Of a stretch of 64,000 nucleotides of DNA, positions 36,673 through 45,155 are shown piece by piece. Source of the stretch: Rothia uropygialis. GTDB lineage: Bacteria; Actinomycetota; Actinomycetes; Actinomycetales; Micrococcaceae. The notes under the pieces were generated by a model, which saw only the letters and a list, made by a program, of their open reading frames with translations, searched no databases and was not told where the DNA came from. Numbering within the stretch: the stretch's first letter is position 1; every line of letters starts with the position of its first letter. Position numbers and translations under genes: made by a program. The DNA lies in contig NZ_NOIS01000002.1 of assembly GCF_004137765.1 (NCBI RefSeq), positions 310,001 to 374,000 of the forward strand, given 5' to 3'.

Positions 36673-37473
36673 TCAGGGCGCTTGTACAGACTCCTCGGCA
36701 ATATCCATGATGGCCATTCGCCCCGGTTCATGTGCGATTGCGTATTCGATATTGCTACTCATGACCACGGCCTGTGGTGTCACACCGCAGGCCCAGAACA
36801 TCGGCACATCCCCCGCCTTCTTCACCGGCGGGTCGCCCCAGTCGGGCTTGCTGACATCTTCGATACCTAATTCTGCTGGGTCCCCCACGTGAACTGGCGC
36901 GCCGTGAGAAGAGGGGTAACGGGAGCTGATTCGGACCGCGTCAGCCACCAAGGCCGCGGGCATGTAACGAAGGGTGACCACCAGGGGTCCACTCAGTCGG
37001 CCCGCGGCGGCGCAATCGATGTTTGTTCGGTACATCGGAACCGTTCGGCCGTCTTCATCGTGGCGCACCGGAACACCCAGCCTACGAAATGCATTTTCGA
37101 AGGTGAAAGAGCAACCGATCAAGAAGGTATAGAACTCGTCCTTCCAAAAATCCTTGCCGTTGTTGGACGCTACGGGAGGTTTCCCGTCCTCGTAAATGAC
37201 ATAGCCCGGCAGATCGGTCCTGACATCGCCCCGAAACCTCGAGCTGGAGTACTGACCTGGTTCCAGCACATCCAAGAGCGGGCAGGCTTTCGGGTTCCGT
37301 TGCGCAAAGATCATCAGATCACGCGCGGTATTCTTTTCAACCGACAACAGATTGCATTGCACCCATCCATCGGCCCAGCCGGAGGTTGTCCGGTTGAGTC
37401 CGGCATGGAAAGTCGCTCGAGCGCTCTCCGGGCTCATAGTACGAGCTGTCTGAGCGTCAGGTTCTACTACCAT
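36673..37473 (-). CDS. DUF1445 putative hydro-lyase
   Basis: A 266-residue protein of the DUF1445 (YcsI, D-glutamate cyclase-like) family. Characteristic segments are GLNRTTSGWADGWVQCNL, TDLPGYVIYEDGK, FLIGCSFTFENA, MYRTNIDCAAAGRLSGPLVV and WACGVTPQAV. Related proteins are annotated as hydro-lyases; the mammalian relative cyclises/hydrolyses D-glutamate. It is often found with lactam or urea amidolyase genes, but none is next to it here. Confidence 0.85.
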   Translation of the reverse strand: MVVEPDAQTARTMSPESARATFHAGLNRTTSGWADGWVQCNLLSVEKNTARDLMIFAQRNPKACPLLDVLEPGQYSSSRFRGDVRTDLPGYVIYEDGKPPVASNNGKDFWKDEFYTFLIGCSFTFENAFRRLGVPVRHDEDGRTVPMYRTNIDCAAAGRLSGPLVVTLRYMPAALVADAVRISSRYPSSHGAPVHVGDPAELGIEDVSKPDWGDPPVKKAGDVPMFWACGVTPQAVVMSSNIEYAIAHEPGRMAIMDIAEESVQAP

Positions 37474-37600
37474 TTTTCTCCCTTTCGAGCGGACAAAAGA
37501 ACTGGAGCAAACCGAATACTGGCCTGAACGCCAGTGCAGTCAGCACCCATGTCAGAACGAATCCCACCGTACCCAAGGAGAAACCCCTGCTGTGGACACG

Positions 37601-37926
37601 TGACTCTTCGCGACGGTTCGGAACGACGGGTTGCGACCGCCGCGTACCAGCAGACTCACACGTCGCTCGCATCAGGAATCCGACGCCACCTCTTTAGCAG
37701 CTTTCTACACGCGCAATCGCGAACACATGCGTACCGGTTCATCGGTACGAGCGGACTCGTTCTACACCGATCCACGGGAGAAAACAGCGATCGCACAAGC
37801 CTGTGCGATCGAGAAGCATCACGCGGGTTCTTCTGGATCGTTGAAGACAACAGCCAAATCCTCGGTCTGTTGCAGCTGAACAGTGTGGTCTACGGGGCCT
37901 TCCAGACAGCCAGGTCCTTCGTATAA
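37601..37926 (+). pseudogene. Frameshifted, truncated RimJ-type acetyltransferase
   Basis: Two frames together spell a RimJ/RimL-like acetyltransferase. The first piece, SLAAFYTRNREHM then VRADSFYTDP and AIAQACAIEKHHAG (frame of 37631), jumps near 37825 to FFWIVEDNSQILGLLQLNSV and YGAFQTA (frame of 37534). A possible N-terminus, VTLRDGSERRVAT at 37601, is again in the second frame, so there may be two shifts. The protein stops where the acetyl-CoA loop should begin. It is a relic. Confidence 0.6.
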
Positions 37927-37948
37927 GCCGGGGCGAAGCCAAGATGCT

Positions 37949-39349
37949 TCATGAAATGCGCTTGAGCGAAGATTCGAGTCTCTCCAGGCTCACGTCTTTG
38001 GTCCTAATACCCAGAACCGCTGCGGTAGCTGCGCAGACCAACCAGCTTCCCGCGGCAGTGACAATGAGGTAGGTAGCTCCATTTTGCCCGGCCAAAGCAA
38101 GAATTCCTCCGGCTGCGAGCGGGGCGAGGAAACCTCCTAGCCGGCTCAGCCCAAAACTTGTGCCGGCTCCCAGTCCACGCAAGTGGGTGGGATAAATCTC
38201 CACCTCATAAGTGTGGAGCATTGGTCCATCGATGAAAACCAGCATTTCCGTCAGGAACCCGAAGAGCAGGATCATGGGTACCGTGTCGGAAAAGTAGAAA
38301 GCTACGCCACAGAGCATGTTGAGCGTGTAGAAGAGAGTCATACCCCACTTACGGTTTATCCTGTCGGTTATTTGCGAAGCGACCAGGCAACCGATCGGAT
38401 AAGAAATCTGGATCAGGGCCGTATATCCGAGAGCATCAACAATCGAGTATCCCTTGGCAGTCAGGATGACGGGGACGAACGTCGTGAAACCGTAAGCACC
38501 GAATCCCTGAAAGAGTTCGATGATCCACACGCAAAGGGTTCGCCGGAGGTACGCCGGACGCAACAGATCAATAGTTTTACTCGATTTCTGCAGCGTGGAG
38601 TCCATCGGCGGGGCCGGTTGGGGCTCGGGCAATTCGGAAAGATTCCGTTCAGCCATGACGCGTTGTTCCATCCCCGAAAGAATCGCGTCCGCCTCTGCGT
38701 AGCGCTCCTTCCGGTCCAACCAGCGCGGCGATTCGGGGACGCGCCGGCGAATAAAGATCGTCACCAATGCCCCTGCTGCACCGATCAGCAGGGCGATCCT
38801 AAACCCAGACAGTGGCAAATTCTCTGCCGGCCCAATGAAACGAGCAACGAATCCGCCGACAGTGCCACCGAGGAACCCAAAGGCAAGCATGAGCGCAGTT
38901 GCCTTACCGCGCCGACCCGCAGGCATGAATTCTTGTGTATAGGTCGACGACAAGGGGATCTCCGCACCCGTGCCCAGGCCCGCAATGATCAGGGCGATAA
39001 TCAGGATGACACCGTTAGGTGACAGAACCGCGAAGATGTTGCCGACCGCGAGGATGCTGAGGTTGAGGGTAAACGCGTTGCGTCGTCCAATTCGGTCAGC
39101 CAGCCGGCCGAATATGATCGCGCCGAGGAACGTTCCGAAGAACAGGGCCGTGGGCGCTCTGGTGGCCAGCTGTTCGTCCCCGAGTGACGACAGAAAAGTC
39201 GACGAGATGGGACCGATGGAATACAGCATGTAGGCATCCCAGAACGTACCCAGGGAGATCAGAAAGACGATCAACGTTATATGCCGTGAGTGTGGCAGCC
39301 GGTCGAGTCTCTCGGCCGTTCCGTATGTCTGCGGGCTGTTCATTGTCAT
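37949..39349 (-). CDS. MFS transporter (NiaP/aromatic-acid porter-like)
   Basis: A 466-residue, 12-helix MFS protein. Motifs include GRLADRIGRRNAFTL after helix 2, GTGAEIPLSSTYTQEFMP and RRRVPESPRWLDRKERY at the central loop, which resemble porters of aromatic acids and niacin. Possible starts are TTG at 39352 and ATGs at 39349 and 39343; the ATG at 39349 with GGGAG upstream is preferred. The gene lies just 5 bp after the amidohydrolase stop, so it probably imports the substrate of that enzyme or a precursor. Confidence 0.85.
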   Translation of the reverse strand: MTMNSPQTYGTAERLDRLPHSRHITLIVFLISLGTFWDAYMLYSIGPISSTFLSSLGDEQLATRAPTALFFGTFLGAIIFGRLADRIGRRNAFTLNLSILAVGNIFAVLSPNGVILIIALIIAGLGTGAEIPLSSTYTQEFMPAGRRGKATALMLAFGFLGGTVGGFVARFIGPAENLPLSGFRIALLIGAAGALVTIFIRRRVPESPRWLDRKERYAEADAILSGMEQRVMAERNLSELPEPQPAPPMDSTLQKSSKTIDLLRPAYLRRTLCVWIIELFQGFGAYGFTTFVPVILTAKGYSIVDALGYTALIQISYPIGCLVASQITDRINRKWGMTLFYTLNMLCGVAFYFSDTVPMILLFGFLTEMLVFIDGPMLHTYEVEIYPTHLRGLGAGTSFGLSRLGGFLAPLAAGGILALAGQNGATYLIVTAAGSWLVCAATAAVLGIRTKDVSLERLESSLKRIS

Positions 39350-39354
39350 CAAAC

Positions 39355-40215
39355 TCAGACTCCCTTGACTGTGTTTTGGAGAAAATCCGCAAACAACGTC
39401 GCAGGATTCTCAACGAGAACCTGGCGCTGGTGCTCAGATTGGGGGAACCAGACGCCCAGCTGCCCCAACAGCTCGTCGTACCGGAGTCCCTCGTTTTCAT
39501 GACTGATCCATGGCCAATCGCTGCCCCACAGGATCCTGTCCCCTCTCTCTTCCTGAAGTTGCCTAGCCAGTTGGAGAGCGTGGTCACTGATGGCCAGTCG
39601 ATACGGGGCTGAGAGTTTCACCCACGTGCGCCCCGTAGCCAGAAACTCGGCTACGACGCTTCCACAAGGCGTCGAGAGGTCATGGATGAGACCGAAATGG
39701 TCAATCACTAGGTCCGCACCCGCATCAAGGACTGCTTGTCCGACTTGGGATAAATGCTCTGGTTCAATCAAGACTTCGATATGCATCCCCAACTTTGCCG
39801 CATTGCGAAAGAGCCGCTGATACTCGGCATCTGCAGGATCCGGCCGATCAGGCAGCTGCCACCAGTTCAGCCGAAGCCCGGAGACCCCCTGCGAGGCCAA
39901 TTCGATGAGTTCGCTTCCGCTGGTTCCCGGAGCCACTTGTGCAGTGCCCAAGAATCGACCATTGCCTTGCGCCACCGCCTCCAGAAGCAGTGAATTGTCA
40001 TTCCCGTAAAAGCTCGGTGCAGTCAGGACGGCATGGGAAATATTGTTGCGATCCATATTCGCAAGCAGGTCTTCTGCCGAGGCGTCTACCGTTGGGCTGG
40101 AGTGACGGAGAGCTGATAAGGGGGCATCTCGACGTACGACGTGCGCGTGGCAGTCGATTCCGGTTGGTTGGCCGGGAGCTGACGCGATACAGAGAGGTGT
40201 TTGTGACTGAGGCAT
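39355..40215 (-). CDS. Amidohydrolase family protein (2-pyrone-4,6-dicarboxylate hydrolase-like)
   Basis: A TIM-barrel metal hydrolase of 286 residues from the ATG at 40215. The HxH motif is in GIDCHAHVVRRDAP, a DHFGLIHD stretch contributes later, and the terminal ILWGSDWPWISH carries the conserved Asp. These features match the amidohydrolase_2 group, which contains 2-pyrone-4,6-dicarboxylate hydrolase and ACMS decarboxylase. A GTG start at 40248 would place an 18-bp palindrome inside the gene, so the shorter form is preferred. It forms an operon with the MFS gene, divergent from a LysR regulator. The substrate is probably a lactone or aromatic-acid derivative. Confidence 0.8.
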   Translation of the reverse strand: MPQSQTPLCIASAPGQPTGIDCHAHVVRRDAPLSALRHSSPTVDASAEDLLANMDRNNISHAVLTAPSFYGNDNSLLLEAVAQGNGRFLGTAQVAPGTSGSELIELASQGVSGLRLNWWQLPDRPDPADAEYQRLFRNAAKLGMHIEVLIEPEHLSQVGQAVLDAGADLVIDHFGLIHDLSTPCGSVVAEFLATGRTWVKLSAPYRLAISDHALQLARQLQEERGDRILWGSDWPWISHENEGLRYDELLGQLGVWFPQSEHQRQVLVENPATLFADFLQNTVKGV

Positions 40216-40220
40216 ATTTT

Positions 40221-40238
40221 TCACGATAAATATCGTGA
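40221..40238. promoter_or_regulatory. 18-bp palindrome upstream of the amidohydrolase gene
   Basis: TCACGATA-AA-TATCGTGA is a perfect inverted repeat ending 5 bp before the ATG at 40215. It looks like an operator overlapping the transcription or translation start; a leaderless start is possible because no ribosome site is seen. Confidence 0.55.
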
Positions 40239-40273
40239 GCGCGAACACCTATCAGCATAGGTACACAATCTAT

Positions 40274-40288
40274 ATAAGATCAGCTTAT
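40274..40288. promoter_or_regulatory. LysR-type inverted repeat overlapping the regulator start
   Basis: ATAAG-ATCAG-CTTAT overlaps the ATG of the LysR gene. A second inverted repeat, ACCTAT-CAGC-ATAGGT, lies at 40247-40262. Both are plausible LysR recognition and autoregulation sites for this divergent region. Confidence 0.45.
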
Positions 40289-41201
40289 GGGAAGCATTTC
40301 GATACCGTTGCTGCGTACGTTCGTCATGATTTGCAGACTTGGAACCTTTAGTTCCGCTGCTGAGGCTCTCGACATATCTCAACCGGCAGTATCGTTACGG
40401 GTCCGTGAACTTGAAAAACTGGCAGGTGCGACCTTGTTCGACCGGCACGGAAGCACCGTGGTGTTGAGTACAGAAGGCGTTTCGCTTCTCTCCTATGCCG
40501 AACGTGCACTCCAGGCCATTGACTCGCTCAACGGTTATCTCGAAGACAAACAACCGTGGACGGGGTTGCTCCGCATCGGCAGCTCTGAACTTTTCTCCAT
40601 GACAGGTCTTCCTGGAGTCCTGCAGGCCCTGGAATCTGAGCACCCGAGACTCAAAACGAATCTTACGGTCCGGGCAAGCACCTTCTTGGTGAAAGCTCTC
40701 GAACGGGGTGAACTCGATGCCGCGTTCGTCAGTGATCCCGACCCGACCGCGGACTGTGTGCTCCTCGAGCTTGCTACAACGGGACTCGAAATCATCAGCA
40801 ACGGGCACATCGGGCTCCCTGAGGTGGTGACACCGGAGGATCTTGCCGTTTATCAGACCCTGCTCAACCCTCGACCATCTGCGATCAGCACCATCGTGGC
40901 CGACTGGCTCTCCTCTCAAGACGGCTGGTCAGAGACCAACACCTGCGACAGTATTCCGGTGACGATGAGGCTGGTCCGTGACGGCATCGGGGCGGGCATC
41001 ATACCGCATTGCATGACCTCGGCAGAAGAGACGCCAGGCATTGTGCGTCATAGGGCATCACCTGAGCTACGGGAACTTCGGATCTACTTGGCACACCGAC
41101 GTCGGTTGTCCGCCGAACGCGTCAAGTTTCTCGCCTCGACGGCGCTCGAAGTACTGGCCCAAGCCTCTGGTTTTGAAGTGACCGGGTCGTCGAATTCTTA
41201 A
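40287..41201 (+). CDS. LysR-family transcriptional regulator
   Basis: A 304-residue regulator with an N-terminal helix-turn-helix (GTFSSAAEALDISQPAVSLR, about residues 18-37) and a C-terminal periplasmic-binding-protein-like effector domain. It is divergent from the amidohydrolase-MFS operon with about 71 bp between the starts, so that operon is the probable target. The inducer would be the operon's substrate or a product. Confidence 0.88.
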   Translation: MGSISIPLLRTFVMICRLGTFSSAAEALDISQPAVSLRVRELEKLAGATLFDRHGSTVVLSTEGVSLLSYAERALQAIDSLNGYLEDKQPWTGLLRIGSSELFSMTGLPGVLQALESEHPRLKTNLTVRASTFLVKALERGELDAAFVSDPDPTADCVLLELATTGLEIISNGHIGLPEVVTPEDLAVYQTLLNPRPSAISTIVADWLSSQDGWSETNTCDSIPVTMRLVRDGIGAGIIPHCMTSAEETPGIVRHRASPELRELRIYLAHRRRLSAERVKFLASTALEVLAQASGFEVTGSSNS

Positions 41202-41399
41202 TCCCTGCGAAGATGGCCCGGCGGCACTGCGACCGACATTCAGCACCACAACTTTGAACGTCAGCCACGCTGTGACGTCTCGGGTCTCGCGGCCCGGCCT
41301 GGCAAAGCCGGCCGAGCTTCGTCACTGCCCTGGCACCGTTGGCGGATGCCCCTCAGCGCGAACGGTGCGGACAGCCCGACCACCCAAATCAGGGCAGAC

Positions 41400-41921
41400 C
41401 GGATCACACCGACGCGAGCTCCCTATCGTGGATCATCCACTGATCCGCGCCAAAGATTTCCTAACGGATCCTAGGACCGGATACGCCGACATCGATCAGC
41501 TGCGCATGAACGTCCTGCATGAAGCCCAACGGGCCGCAAAGGTAGGCCACGGCGTCCGTGCTACCCCGGGGCTGATCCCATCCGCGATACGGAGGATCGA
41601 TCGAAAACCCAGCACAACCGATTCTGCATCGACTACAGCCAGTTCCTACCCGACGTAGGCGAAGCCGTTGGCGTGCTGGAAGGACTGCGCCGCCCCGAGG
41701 ACACCGAGCATATCGAGCACCTCGACGCCGCTGTCGGCCGAGCACGCACGGCCTACAGCGCCATCGCTGAACGAGCCAGGCACCAGCAACTGAACGACCC
41801 GCATCAGTGGCCCGTTTACGGCTCCATGCAGATCGACGGCCACCGTCTGGTCGAAGAGCTCACCCACGCCCGGAGCAGCCTCAAACGGCTTGCGACGACG
41901 CCGGGAGGGCATGCGGGATAG
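41400..41921 (+). pseudogene. Broken, unrecognised ORF
   Basis: Coding-like protein sequence runs through two frames. The frame of 41254 gives DHPLIRAKDFLTDPRTGYAD then LRMNVLHEAQRAAKVGHG. The third frame continues with DRSKTQHNRFCIDYSQFLPD, VLEGLRRPEDTEHIEHLDAA and DPHQWPVYGSMQIDGHRLVE, ending at 41921. No good start exists for the second part except GTG at 41673. I do not recognise the family. It lies in a 773-bp gap; the first part (41202-41400) shows nothing. Confidence 0.35.
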
Positions 41922-41974
41922 AAGGGCGGGCCCCGGAGTACTCTGATCCTCAAGAGGACCTTCAAAGGAGCATC

Positions 41975-43345
41975 ATGACGAAGCATCCGCAAGACAGTCC
42001 GGGTGCCGCCAGGTCCGCCGCAGCCCGGCTTCCATCCAGTGACCCGGCCACGAGAAGTCTCAAACGAAATGTGACCGGATTCCTGCTCTACGTCTTTATT
42101 CTCGGCGACGTCTTGGGGGCTGGCATTTACGCCTTGGTCGGCCAAATCGCTGGCCAAGTCGGCGGCGTTACGTGGATTCCGATGACGGTCGCCCTGCTTT
42201 TGGCTCTGCTGACCGCGGCCTCGTACGCGGAACTCGTGACCAAGTATCCCCGTGCCGGCGGCTCAGCCGTCTTCGCCGAGAGAGCATTCAACTCTCCGTT
42301 GGTTTCGTATCTAGTTGGTTTTGCCATGCTGGCCGCTGGCGTCGTCAGCGCCGCGGCTTTGGCTCTTGCTTTCGCCGGGGATTACCTCGGGTCGTTCGTG
42401 CATATCGATCCAGTAGTGGGCGCAATTATATTTCTTTGTTTGGTGGCAGCGCTCAATATGCGTGGAATCAAGGAATCTTTGCGGTCCAATGTGATCATGA
42501 CCATGATCGAGTTCAGTGGTTTGCTGCTCGTCATCGCATGCGTAGGCGTTCTCGTGGGGAACCACGGGGGCGATCTCACTCGGGCGACTTCTTTTGCGGA
42601 TGATGTCCGGCCTATTCCGGCTGTGCTGGGGGCGGCCATCCTGTCCTATTACTCATTCGTGGGATTTGAGACCTCAGCGAACATCATTGAGGAAGTCCGA
42701 CATCCCAGCAAGGTTTACCCGCGCGCCCTTTTCGGCGCTCTCATCACGGCGGGCGTGATGTACGCGCTCGTCGGCACTGCCGCGTCCGTTGCAGTGGATT
42801 CGGATACGTTGGCGCAGTCCTCGGGGCCGCTGAGTACTGTGATGGGCGCGACAGGCGTGCCCATTCCTGCCTGGATCTTCAGTCTGATTGCGCTAGTCGC
42901 TGTGGCAAACGGATCTTTGCTGACCATGATCATGGCCAGTCGCCTGGCATATGGAATGGCTCGGCAAGGGATCCTGCCATCCCCTTTGGCAAGAGTGCTT
43001 CCACACAGGCGAACTCCATGGATTGCCATTCTCGTGACGACAGTGTGCGCCATTGGCCTGACGGTGACAGGTTCCGTGGCCATCCTGGCAGAGACCGTGG
43101 TCATATTGCTCTTGCTCGTCTTTCTCAGTACCAACGTCGCGGTATTGGTCCTGAGACGCGAAGAAGTTCCACACCAGCATTTCCGTGCATGGACTCTCGT
43201 ACCGGTCCTGGCCGTGATCTCCTGCCTGGTCCTGGTCTCTCAGCAGACAGGTGAAGTTTGGCTGAGAGGCGCGGCCATCATGGTCATAGGCTTAGTAATC
43301 TACGCGGCCCTTTGCCTCATCAAGCGATATCGCGGCCGAGGGTGA
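41975..43345 (+). CDS. APC-superfamily amino acid permease
   Basis: A 456-residue, 12-helix permease. The start (ATG at 41975) follows AAAGGAGC. Helix 1 has LGDVLGAGIYALVGQIAG, the broken-helix motif G-x-G-I-Y of APC transporters, and helix 6 has SYYSFVGFETSANIIEEV, the conserved FxGFE of cationic-amino-acid-type permeases. Its substrate is an amino acid or polyamine. It is monocistronic as far as the sequence shows. Confidence 0.88.
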   Translation: MTKHPQDSPGAARSAAARLPSSDPATRSLKRNVTGFLLYVFILGDVLGAGIYALVGQIAGQVGGVTWIPMTVALLLALLTAASYAELVTKYPRAGGSAVFAERAFNSPLVSYLVGFAMLAAGVVSAAALALAFAGDYLGSFVHIDPVVGAIIFLCLVAALNMRGIKESLRSNVIMTMIEFSGLLLVIACVGVLVGNHGGDLTRATSFADDVRPIPAVLGAAILSYYSFVGFETSANIIEEVRHPSKVYPRALFGALITAGVMYALVGTAASVAVDSDTLAQSSGPLSTVMGATGVPIPAWIFSLIALVAVANGSLLTMIMASRLAYGMARQGILPSPLARVLPHRRTPWIAILVTTVCAIGLTVTGSVAILAETVVILLLLVFLSTNVAVLVLRREEVPHQHFRAWTLVPVLAVISCLVLVSQQTGEVWLRGAAIMVIGLVIYAALCLIKRYRGRG

Positions 43346-43579
43346 ATTATCAGCGACACGGGGTGGATTCCTCAGGTCGTGACAATCACGGTTTATTCAC
43401 TTCACACCTTGTATCCGGGTAGGGAAGCGAAAGAAATATGTCCGGGCCCATCTGATCATGACGCCGGGCAGCTAGCGGCAAATTGTTTTATTGCTAGTCT
43501 TAAGGAAGTAGCGATGTGTTTTTCCCCGATGAGTCAAAGGGGGAGTTGATCGCAGCATCAGGGCGCAAAGGAGAGCTCG

Positions 43580-44623
43580 ATGAACACGGACCAGTACGCC
43601 AGAGCCTTCCGGAAGCTGAGTGAAGAAGTCCATAAGGCAGGCTTGATCCGCCGACAGTACACTTTCTATTGGTCAATGATCCTAGGATGTGTAGCAGTCT
43701 TGTTGGCACTGTTGGCCGTCGTGATCGTCCTGGGTGCGACCTGGTATCAGATGATCACCGCCGCCCTGATCGGAGCCGTGTTGGCCCAGATAGGCTTTCT
43801 CTCTCATGAGGCCGCCCATCGAGAGGTCTTTGCATCCCGTGCATGGAACGAATGGGTTTCTCGAATCCTGTCCGGGACGCTCATGGGCATGAGCTACGGC
43901 TGGTGGATGAACAAGCACAACACCCACCACGCTCATCCCAATCAGGAGGGCAAGGATCCCGACGTCGAATCGACGGTACTGACGTTTACTCCCGAAGCCA
44001 GTCAACGAAGGACCGGGCTGAGTGCCAAGCTGGCCGCACGTCAAGGCGTCTACTTCGTGCCACTGTTGCTTCTCGAGGGATTCAACCTGCACGTCCAATC
44101 TCTCAAAATGCTCTTCTCTCCCCCTTCAGTGGCCCACCGGATCGTGGAAATAAGCCTCATCCTCGTTCGGCACATCGCATATTTGACACTGTTGTTCACC
44201 ATGCTGCCTGTAGGTATGGCGGTCGCCTTTATCGGTGTCCAAGTTGGCTCCTTCGGTCTCCTTTTGGGAGGTGCCTTCGCACTCAACCACATCGGGATGC
44301 CCACTGTTCCATCGGGAACTCGCATCGATTTTCTCCGTCGGCAGGTGGTCATGTCCCGCAATATCCATGACGGGCTGCTGGTACGAATTCTGATGGGTGG
44401 TCTCCAATACCAGATCGAACATCACTTATTTCCCGCCGCACCGCGGACCAGCCTTCCCGCGTTACAAAGAATAGTCCGCAAATACTGCCACCAATACGAC
44501 ATCCCTTACGAACAAAGAACCCTGCCCGAGGCGGCAGTAACCGTCGTGTCGTATTTGAACCAAGTTGGACTAAAAAACAGGGACCCTTACGTCTGTCCCT
44601 TGGTGCAGCAATACCGAGGTTGA
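43580..44623 (+). CDS. Membrane fatty-acid desaturase
   Basis: A 347-residue integral membrane di-iron desaturase. Three His boxes are present: HEAAHREVF (about residue 75), HNTHHAHPN (about 114) and QIEHHLFP (about 277), with Q-x2-HH in the last box as in front-end and acyl-lipid desaturases. Four helices lie between them. The start follows CAAAGGAGAGCTCG. A small ferredoxin is encoded 64 bp downstream, a possible electron donor. It would introduce a double bond into membrane lipid acyl chains; regiochemistry is not known. Confidence 0.9.
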   Translation: MNTDQYARAFRKLSEEVHKAGLIRRQYTFYWSMILGCVAVLLALLAVVIVLGATWYQMITAALIGAVLAQIGFLSHEAAHREVFASRAWNEWVSRILSGTLMGMSYGWWMNKHNTHHAHPNQEGKDPDVESTVLTFTPEASQRRTGLSAKLAARQGVYFVPLLLLEGFNLHVQSLKMLFSPPSVAHRIVEISLILVRHIAYLTLLFTMLPVGMAVAFIGVQVGSFGLLLGGAFALNHIGMPTVPSGTRIDFLRRQVVMSRNIHDGLLVRILMGGLQYQIEHHLFPAAPRTSLPALQRIVRKYCHQYDIPYEQRTLPEAAVTVVSYLNQVGLKNRDPYVCPLVQQYRG

Positions 44624-44687
44624 AAAACGATCAATGTAAATCCCGCGGAGATACAGTATCCTCTGAGGGCCGAAACGGAGGATTACC

Positions 44688-44903
44688 ATGAAAGTTACCG
44701 TCCATGCGGAAATGTGTGTCGCATCAGGAAACTGCGGACTTGTAGCACCGAACGTATTCCAGAACCCAGAAGAATACGACGGATTCGTGAAACTTGTGAA
44801 CCCTGACCCGCCACAGAGTGAGTGGACCGCCACACGGCTCGCAGAGATCCAGTGTCCCTCGGGAACCATCCAAATCGACGGGCACCCGTTGCCTCCCCGG
44901 TAG
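44688..44903 (+). CDS. 3Fe-4S-type ferredoxin
   Basis: A 71-residue ferredoxin with the spacing CVASGNC (C-x5-C) and a third Cys in IQCPSGTI. This three-cysteine pattern is that of [3Fe-4S] ferredoxins known mainly as partners of actinobacterial cytochromes P450. No P450 is in the window; the desaturase just upstream is the obvious candidate partner. The start ATG follows ACGGAGGATTACC. Confidence 0.88.
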   Translation: MKVTVHAEMCVASGNCGLVAPNVFQNPEEYDGFVKLVNPDPPQSEWTATRLAEIQCPSGTIQIDGHPLPPR

Positions 44904-45042
44904 CCCGGTGCAAACCCGTCGGCCCTGACTCGGGTGTCAACAAGGCAACCCCGACGGCGTCAATTCGCCGGGTCCGCGGCGCATCGTTACCGCGGCCATC
45001 GGGAGGTCAAGACATGGAGCAATACCGGAATCGCCGACACGC

Positions 45043-45065
45043 CGGCCGGTCACGCTTGCCGGCCG
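45043..45065. terminator. Possible hairpin between convergent genes
   Basis: CGGCCGG and CCGGCCG arms (7 bp, 9-bp loop) lie in the 252-bp gap between the ferredoxin and M20 genes, which converge. It could terminate either transcript; there is no T-run. Nothing else is seen in this gap. Confidence 0.35.
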
Positions 45066-45155
45066 AGCTGTGATTCTTATCGATGACGGGCCGGCAGCCG
45101 AAAAGCGACACCAGCTCCCGGCGACCGGTCAGGGGGTTCCCGATTCCCACACGAC

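Noticed and set aside
37457-37672. Minus-strand 71-codon frame with one hydrophobic segment
   Set aside because: It overlaps the DUF1445 start and the acetyltransferase relic. It could be a remnant of a permease end, but the evidence is one helix only.
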